Assembly (NCBI GenBank): GCA_003254925.1
Contig: QANZ01016500.1
Span: forward strand, 33,065 to 97,064
Reading direction: 5' to 3'
Length of the DNA: 64,000 nt
DNA from: Chamaecrista fasciculata
Taxonomy: Eukaryota > Streptophyta > Magnoliopsida > Fabales > Fabaceae
Shown: positions 1 to 10,811 of the stretch, one piece after another
Layout: the number at the start of each line of letters is the position of its first letter
Numbering within the stretch: position 1 is the stretch's first letter
Made by a program: the position numbers and the translations under genes
The notes under the pieces: model-generated
What the model saw: only the letters and a program-made list of their open reading frames with translations
Told to the model about the DNA's origin: nothing
Database searches by the model: none

Positions 1-458
1 ATTATGAACCAAAATTTGATAGAGAAAGTGATCATAAAATTTCATTTGATGACATTATATTGATGAATATTATGAAAATTGACTATATCTATATTATTGG
101 AATTAGAATTTTATCATTTTTAAGCTTTTTTTATTATTTTTAATTTATTTATTTGCTAACGGTCCGACACCGGTTGGACCATTGAACCTTGAACCCCTAC
201 CTCGACCGGTTGAATGTCCGGTCCGGTTTTTATAACCTTGGTTAAATGACTCATTTATGACCCATTTATATTTGTTAAATGGGTCATGGGTGGGTCATGA
301 CCCATGAAATCAAGGGTTGACCCAACCCAACCCATGAACCCATTTTAAAATATTTTAATTATTTAATAATAAAATTAAAGATTAATTATTTAATTTGTAA
401 ACTAATTAATGAGAATAATTTTAAAATTATTTAAAATTAGGATTGATAAACTAGAAAA
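1..458. repeat. AT-rich DNA with remnant of a GGTCCGG-type MITE
   Basis: No gene is seen. Positions 163-238 hold a GC-richer patch with ACCGGTT/GGTCCGGTT motifs and a terminus-like TTTATAACC, matching the ends of the hAT-like elements at 37837-38605, 41653-42237 and 59305-59831. Positions 240-345 carry repeated ACCCA/GGGTCATG motifs that fold back on themselves. No second terminus or target duplication is visible, so this is a truncated remnant. Confidence 0.4.
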
Positions 459-1049
459 TGGGTAGCACTTACCTAGTTCACCGGATGTGGGCTGCTAGAG
501 CCAAGGATCGAACAAGAACCTGCAAGAGCTTCACAGGGGGGCCCTGCGAAGAGTACTCCGACGTTCAAGTTAGTAAGAGAGAGACGTGAGAGTAAGAGAA
601 TTCTGAGATGTAAAGAGTAGCTTACCTTGAACTGCTGAGTTGAGCTCTATTTATAGAGCAGGGGGGAGAGAGGTGGCCAGCGCGCGGGGCGGACCACGTA
701 ACCGGACACGATCTCCACCAACGGAGATGGTGGAGACCGAGATTTGCGGAGCAAGGCAATCGTGGGTGATTGCGTGTCGTCTCGCATGGCGGGCGCCAGG
801 AGGTTGGAGAACGTGGGTGTAACTAAGGTCGTGACCCACGATCTCCCTCAGCGAAGTTTGTGGGACAAGGCAGTCGTGGATGACTGCGTGTTACTTAGGA
901 GGCGTGCGCCGAGAGCTTGGACGGATCACGGCCGCCCCTAAGTGTGCAGAGGGCACCCGATTGGCTCGAGTGCGCCTTGCAAGGTGTGGAGGGGAGAAGA
1001 GGCCCGGTTCGAGGGCCGTTTAGGCGTACGCCCAAATAGTGATGTATCA
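459..1049 (-). mobile_element. GC-rich LTR-like block (possible solo or partial LTR)
   Basis: This block is much more GC-rich than its surroundings and ends abruptly on both sides. Read on the minus strand it starts TGATACATCA and ends near GTGCTACCCA, in the TG...CA style of a plant LTR. A palindromic TATA-like sequence (GCTCTATTTATAGAGC, 644-659) lies inside. A degenerate tandem duplication occupies about 700-920: one unit has GCAATCGTGGGTGATTGCGTG, the next a similar stretch around 870-890. I found no clear 5 bp duplication, no primer-binding site and no coding internal region. An unrelated captured sequence is an alternative. Confidence 0.35.
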
Positions 1050-1065
1050 AGGATTAAATTATATT

Positions 1066-1430
1066 TTGACCCTAAATATTTTTTGAAATTTTCATTTTAA
1101 TCCTCAAATATCATGATCCAAGGACATTTTTGTAAATTTTGAAAACATTTGAGGGCATTTTGTAATTTTTGCGAAAAATTGTGAAGTTCATCCTCCTTCT
1201 ATTGAACGCACAGTTTTTTGGACTAAAATGCATTTATTTTTCAGATTTAAGACTAATTTGTAATTTTAACATTTTTTCAATATTTTTCAAAATTACAAAT
1301 TGACTCCAAATTTTTTTTATAATTTTCATTTTAGTCCTCAAATATTATGGTTCAGGGACATTATTGTAAATTTTGAAATTATTTGGGAGTATTTTATAAT
1401 TTTTGCAAAAAATTATGAAATTCATATTCA
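1066..1430. repeat. Tandem direct repeat of about 225 bp spacing
   Basis: Two diverged copies, about 1067-1190 and 1291-1428, share an order of motifs: ATTTTCATTTTA, then TCCTCAAATAT, then GGACATT.TTGTAAATTTTGAAA, then TTTTGTAATTTTTGC. The base-pair wording (CAT.TTAGTCCTCAAAT) resembles MITE arms elsewhere in the window. No ORF is credible here. Confidence 0.5.
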
Positions 1431-2339
1431 CCCATTTCATGAAACTACGTAGTTTTGGCACAATTTTTTTTTGGTAGTTTTGACACAAATTTGGGTTGAG
1501 TTGAATTGGATAAACCATAAGTTTAACCCAACCCAACCCAACTTAATTTTAGTGGGTTAATTTTGGACCAAACTCATCTTGACTCATTATTCAAATGGAT
1601 TGGTTAAAATAATAGTTGGGTTGGGTTGGATTAATGAGTTTGGTCAATTTTTACCACCTACCGATATCCAATAAAATTGTGATTTATTTATATTTTAAAT
1701 TTATTTTTAAAATAAAATAATTAAATATAAAGTAACTAAAAAATGATTATATAAAAATGTAAATACAATTAAATAAGCTTAAATAATTATATATAAGATA
1801 TTAAATTGAATGTAAAATATAAATTAAATAAATAATAAGGAATCGAATATTGTGTACTCTAACTATCTGTTCATTTCAGACAGATATAAAGTATCTGAAG
1901 GTAATATTTGTATCCGTTAAATATCTGAAAAATATTTAATTTTCACTATTCATATCCGTCAGATACTGAATAATTTTTTCAGACAAATATAAACAGGTAC
2001 CCTAAATAACCTTAAGTATTGCCATCCCTGTTGGCAAAACTAGTTTTTTTTTTTTCTTGTTAATTTTCTTCCTTGTTCACACATCATTTTCACATCATTG
2101 TTTCATTCAATATCAACATTTAAAAACCATAAAAACAATAAAACTATAATAATAAATAATCCATAATAAGCCTTGACTGACTCTCTCTCTCTCTGGCTGG
2201 CTGTTATCCACTAAGGATAGATTTGTCCTCATCTGTGGGGCCCAAACCCGACCACCAGAACGGGTCGTTCACGCGGCAACCCGATTAGCGAAATGACCAT
2301 AATACCCTCGTATGCGTTTCGTTTCGATTAATCCAAGAC
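1431..2339. other. AT-rich intergenic DNA upstream of the RING-CH gene
   Basis: Around 1485-1660 there is a fold-back patch with repeated ACCCAACCC on one side and GGGTTGGGTTGG on the other, probably an old MITE. The rest is AT-rich. From about 2160 the base composition changes (CT repeat, then moderately GC-rich 2220-2330), which marks the proximal promoter of the gene that follows. Confidence 0.4.
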
Positions 2340-2346
2340 AGTGTCA

Positions 2347-2355
2347 CTATAAATA
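2347..2355 (+). promoter_or_regulatory. TATA box of the RING-CH E3 gene
   Basis: CTATAAATA lies about 440 bp before the start codon. It is followed by an A-rich leader and then a 5' UTR intron with a good donor (CTG|GTAAGA, intron from 2579) and acceptor (TTCTCTAG, ending 2778), twelve bases before the ATG. Transcription probably starts near 2375-2390. Confidence 0.55.
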
Positions 2356-2789
2356 ACAACTACCAAATATTATTTTTCTACTCTCAACAAGAAAATTGAA
2401 AAATCAAAAAGCAAAATTGAAAAAGACATCGATCGATCGGTAGAGAAATCGCGGTGGATTTTTCATTTTTTTTGGTATTTTGTATATTTATTTGGATTTG
2501 GATTTGCGTCTCTCCCCTTTTTGTGCGATCGAAGAAGAAGCCTCACGCAATTTCATCTATAATTACCATTTTTTTCTGGTAAGAATTTTCTATCGGATTC
2601 CCTCATTTTCCTGGGAATTTTACGATCCGCTGTCCCCTGATGACTGCGATCTCGGGTTTCAGGGGTTTCGATTTTTGTCTTTGGTTTTGATTTTTGTTCG
2701 CTAGGGTTCGTTGATATTGATTAGGGTATTTTTTTTTTCTTCTTAAAAAATTCTCTTGTTCTGTTTCTTTTTCTCTAGATTAAGGATCA

Positions 2790-4187
2790 ATGAGCGATCA
2801 TTTGGTTTTGTATGTTGACCGTTTGGTTCGGCCCGCGGCCGCTGAACCGGTGACTCAACCAGCTGAGTCACCGTCTGAACCGGCTCCGCCGGTGGATGAT
2901 GCGGCGGGGCCGTCTTGTTCGGCACCGCCGGCGGTGGACGATGACGACGCTAGGTCTGAGCATGATGAGGATGAACCCTTGATCCAGATGGCTGAGTGTC
3001 GCATTTGTCAGGAGGAGGACAGCGTTAACAATCTGGAAACCCCTTGTAAATGCAGCGGCAGTCTTAAGGTATATATATATATATATAAATATATATATAT
3101 ATATTTGTCAATTCTCTTTGCTGTATTGATTATTTGATGAATCTCCCCAGGTGTAATATTGTATAGGTTTCTCTGAGATATATGATTGCAAAGGATTAAT
3201 TTTTGTTATTTATGTTTTATGTTAAAATTAGAACGGAGGAACTGAGGCAGCCTGAGTTACTAATTCTTTAGGGCTTGATTTGGGAGGGTTGTGTGATGGG
3301 GGAGCGTTTAAAGGTGTTAACCACTTGTTGGCTGGATTAAAAACCATTTTTAACCATTCAAAATCTTTTTTTTTTAAACTTCTCTCTGGCTTGCCTGGAT
3401 TGAGTGATTCTGGCAGTTCAGAGAATACCTTGTGTTCATATAAAAAAAATATTCAAATAATATGGAGTGGATTACTAATCCCCATGAGCAAGATTTTGGG
3501 TTTGAGTCTTGTTAAAAACACTCTTGTTGGGATAGTTTTACCTCCAGTTATAAGGCCAACAAGGATTAAAAATGGATGGATGATAGATACTTTATAGTAA
3601 TATAGAAAAATATTCAGATAGTACAGAGTGGTTTACTTTTTTAATTAATTTTCCAATCAATAAGAATGGTTTATCTAACCCATCCTAGTCTATCCAACTC
3701 TATTCCACTCCATTTATAATCATCCCAGCCCATTCAATCAAAGTCAAATGGATGAACATTGTTGTCCATGTAACAGAAGTGAATATGAAGTAGCATGCAA
3801 TAATATTGCTATTCTGTTTTCTCATCACTCTATTGTCATCTCCATTATTGCTTATAAGTTGTTAATAAACTTGCTGAAATTTGAATATTTTTTGTTTTCT
3901 TTTCATTGAATAATGATATCTAATTGAGTAAATGGAAACTTTTATGTAGTTTGCTCACAGAAAGTGTGTTCAGCATTGGTGCAATGAGAAAGGAGACATC
4001 ATTTGTGAAATATGTCATCAGGTATGCTGCTCCTCCACAGTCATTATGTTTAAAATCTTGTCATTTCGTGAAGGTTGTAGCAATAGGTAAATTAAAGTAC
4101 TATTGTTTGTCATATAAGCACAAATTTGTTGAACTATTGGATTCTTGTGTTACATCATCAGAGAATAAAACAAGAATCATGGTAGTA

Positions 4188-4218
<31 letters not shown>

Positions 4219-5748
4219 TGTACATTATGCTTCCTGAAGTTTTGATGTTTTCAATGTTTGATTGTAGTAGTGTAGAATGTAGATAATATTTTTCAGGTTC
4301 CCTTTTAGATTGTGGATATCTTTCTAGGGAACACGGACTGCTCCTAATGCTCTTTCCAATTATTTTAAAATCTTTGCTTATTATTGATGGTCTTTTCTGT
4401 TTTTTCACTTTTTTTATTTTTAATCTGCAGCCTTACCAACCTGGTTATACTGCCCCACCTCCTCGCCCTCATCCTGAAGAAACTACCATTGATATAGGGT
4501 AAGCCGAAGTTTGTGTTAAAAATAGCATTTAATTGATCATGTTAGTTATATGTGTAAGTATCCGCTTGGACCTCTTGTGTAACATTTGAGTTCTGGTAAT
4601 TCTTGCAGTGGAGGGTGGACGATCTCTGGCACACCTTTGGATTTACGTGATCCTCGGCTCTTAGCAATTGCTGAGGCAGAACGCCAATTCTTGGAAGCTG
4701 AATATGATGAATATGCTGCATCAAATGCCAGTGGCGCAGCCTTTTGTCGCTCAGCTGCTCTAATTGTAAGGCATTACTCATCAAGCTTGAATTTTTTCTT
4801 AAGAAATTTTTAGGTCATACATATCTTCAGTCATTAATAACCTAATTGTGGACATGTGCGAAGCTAAAACACGTTGGTGTCGGTTGATCCATAAAGCCGA
4901 CCGTCTGACCCTACCTAGTGGGAAAAAGCTTTGATTGTTGTTGTTGTATATCTTCAGCCAGACTCTGGTGGATTTTCTTGAGCCATTTTATTGGACTCTA
5001 AGATGAATCCCCAAAGCATGAAGTTTTACTGTTTTAGGAACATGCTGTGAATTTCAAACTTTGGAGAGGCCCTTTTGAACCGCTTCTTTTGTTCAATAAC
5101 ATTAATTATGCTAGTTATTTATGTCAGTATGCTAGCTCTTAATGTGAATTCATGCCTAACATATTCTTTTTGTTTTGGTTACATGTCTAACCTATTCTAC
5201 TTGGTGCAGTTAATGGCCCTTTTACTCTTGCGCCATGCACTCTCTGTTACAGATTCTGACGGTGATGATGATCCGTCTACTTTTTTCTCTGTGAGTGATA
5301 CAAGTTCCTTTTGGCTAAGTAGCTTATATTGCTGTTGCTTCATTGATTCCTAGTAGAATATACTGTTGAACCAATCTAACTAGCTCACCGATATCTGCAG
5401 CTTTTCTTACTCCGAGCAGCTGGATTTCTTTTACCTTGCTACATCATGGCTTGGGCAATCAGTATTTTGCAACGCCGGCGACAAAGACAAGTCAGTTTGA
5501 GTTCTTACTTCTGACCAATTCACAATGAATGCCATTTCAAGATAAACATTAACTATAGTCTGCATCTAACACTTATATTGATATCTCGTGTGAATTTCTC
5601 AACATTTGATATTATCATGAAACAGGAGGCAGCAGCATTGGCAGCGACTCAAGTTGCTTTCGTTTTACAATCTGGGCAGCATAGGGGTCTGCAGTTTGCC
5701 ATAGCACCGGGACCACCCACAGTGAATTCACAACAGGAACATGTGTAG
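2790..5748 (+). CDS. RING-CH (MARCH-type) membrane E3 ubiquitin ligase, DUF3675 family
   Basis: Seven exons join in frame to a 289-residue protein: 2790-3068, 3950-4021, 4431-4498, 4609-4765, 5210-5290, 5401-5490 and 5626-5748, all with GT-AG introns. The variant RING (C4HC3) is complete: C70, C73, C86, C88, H96, C99, C112 and C115. After it comes a PYQPGYTAPPP segment, typical of plant RING-CH proteins with a DUF3675 tail. Two hydrophobic segments follow (about 183-205 and 216-242), giving a hairpin membrane anchor with the RING facing the cytosol. The N-terminus is acidic and proline-rich. Family knowledge: such proteins transfer ubiquitin from E2 enzymes to membrane-associated targets. The target here is unknown. 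The length is normal and no defect is seen. Intron 1 begins with an AT dinucleotide run and intron 4 holds a SINE tail. Confidence 0.93.
3069..3106. repeat. (AT)n microsatellite at the first intron's donor
   Basis: The intron donor runs straight into alternating GTATATAT sequence. A second (AT)n run lies in intron 2 at about 4187-4212. Both are probably length-variable. Confidence 0.7.
4853..4952 (+). mobile_element. SINE 3' end with TTG-repeat tail, in intron 4
   Basis: The stretch ends AAAAAGCTTTGATTGTTGTTG, followed by TTGTATATC. Short TTG-repeat tails after a 'GGGAAAAAGCTTTG' type end are typical of the 3' ends of Au-like plant SINEs. The tRNA-derived head is missing, so this is a 5'-truncated copy lying in the sense orientation within the intron. 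Confidence 0.45.
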
Positions 5749-6424
5749 TTTATTTGTTGTTATGGATTCGGCCATTCGGGGTTCATGTGCCATTTTCAAG
5801 GCTTGTTGAAATGCCATACTCTTCATTTTCTCAGCTTTAATTAATGTTTGTACATACCTTAGCTTGAGCGGCTTTAAGGCTTATCGATATCTTTGAACTT
5901 GGATTTCATTCCCTCTCACAACCATATCTGTATCGCATTCTTTAATGCCTCTGGTTCACTTGGGGTCTTTAAAGTTAACAAAATAAAAACAATTGGTTGT
6001 TGGCATTTTACAGTCACCCTTGCTTGTTTGCAAAGTGTTCCTCTTATTTTTATGTAAATTAGCTTGGTTGAGGAAGATGCATATTGTAATGTCAAAAAGA
6101 AAGTATATGTGAAGAAATTTGATGGGGGTGGGTTAGATAGGTTGGATTTTGGAAATTGGATTGGATTTGGTTATGATTGTTTTAAGCTCTTGATTATTGA
6201 TGAAAATGTTGGAAATAGGTTGGTCTAAGTATATCTTTCTACTGGCCAAAATTATTCCATTTGATCTTAGTCTCCAAGTTTCACATTGGAAAAACAGGAA
6301 ACAAGTTGGCAGAGATCACAATCTTATTCCCTACTATACCATATATACAAAGAGGAAAACTTAGAACCATTGAATGTGAATTTTTTTTTTTTGGTCCCTC
6401 CGGTCTTTGGGATTTTGACTTAAC
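5749..6424. other. 3' UTR and downstream flank of the RING-CH gene
   Basis: This follows the TAG stop. The first roughly 250 bp look like a 3' UTR (T-rich, mixed composition, with AATAAA-like sequence at about 5978). No further gene is supported. Confidence 0.4.
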
Positions 6425-6660
6425 TAATGTATATTTGATTCATTATGAACATTTTATTTTGAAGTAATGTTAGCGTGATCATGTTCGACACATGGATGGT
6501 ATTCATACAATACATATTCATAAGTTTTAGAATATAAAATTACTTTTTTGTGACTTTGACATGAGAAATAGTAGAAAATAATGTCACATGATATATTTTT
6601 TAATAGATATTATAATCTTTAAAGTTTCTTACTAATATTTATAGATATTTATTTGGTAAT
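6425..6660. mobile_element. Degenerate copy of the 8428-8735 MITE
   Basis: This shares with 8428-8735 the sequence order ATGAACATTTTATTTTG, then TTCATAAGTTT(T/C)AGAATATAAAAT, then TTTGTGACTTT, then AGAAAATAAT. The right terminus is lost. Confidence 0.45.
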
Positions 6661-7599
6661 ATATCTTATACTATATGGTTCCACCCCTTTATAATTTGTC
6701 AAAATTATTGAATTAAAAAAGAAAAAGAAATTACCCACTTTTTTTTAGCCCACGTTCTCTCAAGTCTCACCTCATACAAGTTACTTTTGATTTTCATTAA
6801 TATTTTAAGCTCCATAAAAAAAAGGTAAATTACACTTTAATACCCTATAGTTTGGTCATATTTCACTTTAGTACCCGGTGATTTAAAAAGTGACATTTTG
6901 ATATCATATGATATTCTCTCTTAACAAATTATTTTTAAATAATTTTATATTTTACAAACATATTTGCGTACCTGGACACGCAAAGCCTCTAGTATAATCG
7001 TATTGTCTTGAGTCTTTATCTTTGTGTATGTTTCATAAGACTCGGGGTTGTAAAGTGTGTTAAGAGAATTTCTCCTATTTACAAAGTTTTGCATTTAAAT
7101 TTTATTTTATAAATTACGAATAGTCGAATATAGTTTGTTACAATTATAGCAAACTCCAATCCAATTTCCAAAATCCGACCTATCATGTGGATGTCGATCA
7201 GCATTTGTTAGTGTTTGAATTTTTTTTTGGCCAGAGACAGAAAGTGTTTGAATCTTATTTACATAGTAAATGACGAATATAGTTTGATACAATTAATGGT
7301 CACTTACAAAGATGATCAAGACACGCAAAAATGCACATGAGTGGACCTCAATATTTAGAAATATGCACATTGATCCTTCAAGTCAAAGAAACTCCTAAAA
7401 ATGTATACTTGGGTGACAGTGAATAATTTTAGGAACTTTTGCTCCTGCAGAGGACTGAGTATTAATTGTGGCCTTCTGTTCCGCTTCTGTGTTAAGTTGG
7501 TGCAGTTGGAAAAATAAAATCTCTTTTGTGCTATTCCTAATATTAGAACTTAAGTAATTAACAAATCATTCATATAATTTTAATAAAGACTGTAAAGTA
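6661..7599. other. AT-rich intergenic DNA with a MITE fragment and a short duplication
   Basis: 6822-6960 resembles one arm of the inverted-repeat element at 34944-35454 (GGTAAATTACACTTTAATACC, then a TAGTACC.GGTG.TTTAAA motif). Around 7100-7140 and 7255-7295 the motif GACGAATATAGTTTG/GTCGAATATAGTTTG recurs with the same neighbours, a short direct duplication. No gene. Confidence 0.35.
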
Positions 7600-8110
7600 A
7601 ATCTTGGCCGAAACACTATTTTAGTTCCTAATATTTACTCTAAATTATGTTTTGGTTCTTAATATTTTTTCTCCATTTTGGTTCGTAATATTTCTTATAA
7701 ATTTCATAATTGGTCACAAACTATTAAATGTGATCATATCTCTCTTATTTTAAACCCGAAAGAGATGAAGTCGAACTAAATTTGATGAGTTTTTTCTTTT
7801 CTCAGTTGGAGTTATCGGTAAACAAGGTCAAATCAGGTATGAAACCTGGCTAAAAAATAAACTGCTTGTTTCATGAATTTAATCATATCTCTCTTGTTTC
7901 AAGTCTGAATACAATGAAATCAGAGCTACAAGTTACTCTTGATAAGTTTTTTCTCTGTATATTTGAGACTGTTAACAAATAAGGTCAAATAATACTCTAA
8001 AAATTAAGTGAAATAAATGAGAAATATGTCATCTTTCAATAACTAAATTATTTATTCAATTTTCTAACATCAAAAGTTAAGTGAAATGTCAAACAGATTT
8101 TGAACTATAT
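7600..8110. repeat. Diverged MITE-like repeat ('TTTTGGTCC' family)
   Basis: The sequence uses the same phrases as the inverted repeat at 19352-20096: TTTTGGTTC..AATATTT, CAAACTATTAAATGTGGTCATAT-like, AGTTGGAGTTATCGGTAAACAAG and TTGTTTCATGAATT. Only part of the fold-back structure is kept. A similar remnant lies at 39905-40215. Confidence 0.45.
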
Positions 8111-8419
8111 CAAATTTATCATTAAATTTTAGCTAGTGCCGTTGGAAATATGATTGAAAATTAATTAATTATTTTTTTTCAACAAATTTTATTATTATTA
8201 TTTTTTGTTTAATTGTTGTTAATTCCACTTTTTTAAGAAAGTTATTTGAATTATATTTTTTATATTACCCACAATCTGTTTAAAATATTGCCTCTCATAT
8301 ATGAAACTGGTTTTAAATATTGTGGGTTAGATTTTTTTTTAGATATTTTCAATTTATGTAGCCTCATTATAACGGGCATCTTTATTTTTTGAATAATATA
8401 TGTTCCGGTCATAAAATTG
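8111..8419. other. AT-rich intergenic DNA
   Basis: Low-complexity A/T sequence without ORF, repeat boundary or promoter that I can support. Confidence 0.4.
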
Positions 8420-8427
8420 ATCTTGAA

Positions 8428-8735
8428 CTATGAAACATGGACATTTTATTTTGACAATGTGTTGTCGTGTCGGACACGGACACACAACACATATTCATAA
8501 GTTTCAGAATATAAAATCAATTTTTTGTGACTTTATCATAACAAACAATAGAAAATAATATTACATATGACATATATTATAAGTAGATATTATAATTTTT
8601 AATATTTTCATCAAATTTATGAATTTTCAATTATTTATATATATAAATACATGTCGTGTCGTGTCTTATGTAATTTTAAGAATCTGGCGTGTCCTTGTCG
8701 TGTCTCGTGTCTGTGTCAGTGTCCATGCTTCATAG
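8428..8735. mobile_element. hAT-like MITE (308 bp) with 8 bp target duplication
   Basis: The ends are CTATGAAACATGGACA and TGTCCATGCTTCATAG, inverted copies with one or two mismatches. The flanks repeat ATCTTGAA exactly (8420-8427 and 8736-8743), an 8 bp target duplication as made by hAT transposases. Subterminal DNA is rich in GTGTCGTGTC/GACACGGACAC motifs on opposite strands. No transposase is encoded. Relatives: 6425-6660 and 15408-15746. Confidence 0.75.
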
Positions 8736-8743
8736 ATCTTGAA

Positions 8744-9210
8744 CAATTGCCAAAGCTTGGTGAGAGAATTGGTTATTTGAACAATGGACTCAAAGATGAA
8801 ATAGGACATTGCGTTGCACAAGAAGTAGATGAAGAGATTCTTTGGTGAGAAGTGTACCAAAATTTTTAATTTTGGAGAAATGCGCTCCAATGAGAAAATG
8901 ATGAAAAATACATTATTATAGAAATAAGGAAAAAGAAAAGTGATTTGGTGAAATTCTAGACATAATTGATCTCCTAAAAACTTGAAGATTTCTCCAATTT
9001 TGAATCAAGAGAAAATATTGAAAATATATTTAAAATTTATTAATTTTCTATTTAATTGTTGGGATTGATTTTTAGGATAGTGGGTTAGACTATTTAGATA
9101 TTGAACTTATGTAACCTCATGTATAATAGGTATCTTTGTTGATCGAATGATATGCTCCCAACTTGAAATTTTAACAAATACTTTTAACAGAATGATTAAA
9201 TTAATTGTAA
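8744..9210. other. Intergenic DNA
   Basis: AT-rich. The motif 'GGTTAGA..TTTTTAGATATT..A.TTTATGTAACCTCAT' at about 9075-9120 repeats 8325-8365, a short duplication. No gene. Confidence 0.35.
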
Positions 9211-9220
9211 TTACAATTTT

Positions 9221-9407
9221 TTTTGTTGCCCAAGGTATCTCCCAACTCGATAAACCAAAGATTAATTCTTCGCAGATCAGTGCTCTATTTAAATGTTTGT
9301 CACTGGCCAATTAGTTGTTGCATACACAAGGTAGAATTTGAACCCCCAACACTTGCTTAAGCGACCTAGTGAACTTGACCACTAAACCAACCAAGTTTGG
9401 TTTGTAG
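9221..9407 (-). mobile_element. tRNA-derived SINE, family 1 (copy a)
   Basis: Read on the minus strand it starts AAACTTGGTTGGTTTAGTGG (box A-like), has a box B-like GGTTCAAATT-type segment (plus strand AATTTGAACCCCC at about 9337), and ends in an A tract (plus strand T8 at 9217-9224). Flanks repeat TTACAATTTT (9211-9220 and 9408-9417). Copies b and c lie at 49359-49520 and 56132-56237. Confidence 0.65.
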
Positions 9408-9417
9408 TTACAATTTT

Positions 9418-10069
9418 CAAGTATTAACTCTTATCATTTCATTTTTCAAGGACTAAATTAGGAAATCTATAATCTTTCAAATACCAATTCATTAATTTAC
9501 TTAAGAATATAAAAGAAAACATACAATTGCATGTATATTAGACACAACATTGAACAATGGTGGAATTGAAGTAGAAGAACTCAAGAACATGTCTTGCAAT
9601 CATTAGATGGTTCAGATTTTAGATTGAGCTGTTGCTGCTGGAAAAATGGAAAGGAGCAAGTGGAGGTAGGGGCTACAAGGAAACATGGTGGCCTATGATT
9701 GGATTTTTATCTTTTGAACAAAGCAGATTAGCATATATTCCAATATATATATATATATATATATGCAAACACACACATACACAAACCCACTGTAAGTGTA
9801 GGTATGATTATGATCCATGATGTTTAATTTTAAAGGCAGAATGAAGAATCCCACTTTACCTTAATGTTTTAGGTGACATTCTGTTTGTAGCTCCAACTTT
9901 TGTCTTTGCTTTCTAAAGAATGTAATAGTTGCCAACCACTACCAAACGTGCCCTAATTCTGTTCTTGTTTTTACAATTAGATTGAACAAAATTATAGAAC
10001 ATTGAGTTTTTTCAACAAAAAAAAGAATGTAATCAATAACATGATAGTAAAAAGGAAAATTTATTTGTT
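9418..10069. other. Intergenic DNA with (AT)n microsatellite
   Basis: An (AT)n run lies at about 9743-9763 and is followed by a CA-rich stretch. The 62-codon frame across it is low-complexity and not credible. Nothing else is identified. Confidence 0.35.
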
Positions 10070-10212
10070 ATATTGTTTTTATTGAATAAAAATAAATATT
10101 GTTTGGATTAAAGATTAAACCTTTCTTTCTCTCTCATTCATTCTCTCTTCAATTCACCCAAGGTTTCATCTTTAATCTAAACAATATTTGTTTTATCCAA
10201 TATAAACTATAT
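10070..10212. repeat. Fold-back (inverted) repeat
   Basis: AATATTGTTTGGATTAAAGA (about 10094-10113) pairs with TCTTTAATCTAAACAATATT (about 10167-10187), with a CT-rich loop between. The right arm is repeated directly at about 10250-10275 (TAATCTAAACAATATTTG). It is probably a small MITE, with no clear target duplication. Confidence 0.55.
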
Positions 10213-10445
10213 AACACATAAACTTCCATTTTTACCATCATATCACTGATTAATCTAAACAATATTTGTTTTATGAAAATCATTGCATGACAGAGTAATT
10301 TTACTTAAGAAAAAGTTTAGTGTGATTAAAGTATTTATTATCTAATCCTTCAAAAGAAGTATGATATGTGAAGAAGTTTTATTATGAATCAATAGCATAA
10401 TGTTAACAAATAGCAAACAAAAAAAATAATTCTACCCTTTTATGT

Positions 10446-10811
10446 ATGAAATCAAATATGAATATTTCAAACTTCATGAATAAATCTCAAGCCTTTCATA
10501 TTTCAAATTCACAAAACACTGAAATTAAGTATCAAAGAAGCTTAGCCAAAAAAGAAGAAATCTCTTTCAAAGATTTAAGTGAATTAAGAATTACAAGTCT
10601 GTTCTTTGCTTTATGTTCTTTAAGTTGCTTTGGTATTCTTCTTTCTTTTTCTCTCTTTTTTCTTGTGCGTTGGCCTCAGTCAGTGTGTGAGGGCCATTGC
10701 ACCAAAGACCGTTATTCTAAGCTAATAAATACCCTTATGAGTTTTGAACCAAAAATTACAAATTTACAATACAAAGGGCTCAAAACTTTAAGACCAGTCT
10801 CGAGAATCTAG
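10446..10811 (+). CDS. Orphan 121-residue ORF, unknown, doubtful
   Basis: This is an ATG-initiated frame with a hydrophobic stretch at about residues 50-75 (ITSLFFALCSLSCFG and onward) that could be a membrane segment, and three cysteines. I recognise no family and see no promoter. It is unusually long for random frames in DNA this AT-rich, which is the only reason to list it. Chance or an exon of an unrecognised gene are both possible. Confidence 0.15.
   Translation: MKSNMNISNFMNKSQAFHISNSQNTEIKYQRSLAKKEEISFKDLSELRITSLFFALCSLSCFGILLSFSLFFLVRWPQSVCEGHCTKDRYSKLINTLMSFEPKITNLQYKGLKTLRPVSRI

Noticed and set aside
640-941. Overlapping 60-65 codon frames on both strands
   Set aside because: They lie in GC-rich LTR-like DNA, where stop codons are rare, overlap each other on opposite strands, and have no recognised domain.
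3280-3597. 105-codon plus-strand frame
   Set aside because: It lies inside intron 1 of the RING-CH gene and has no protein-like pattern.
3924-4408. Frames of 102-120 codons on both strands
   Set aside because: They read through exon 2 into the intron and its (AT)n run (YIYIYIY). The spliced frame explains the coding part.
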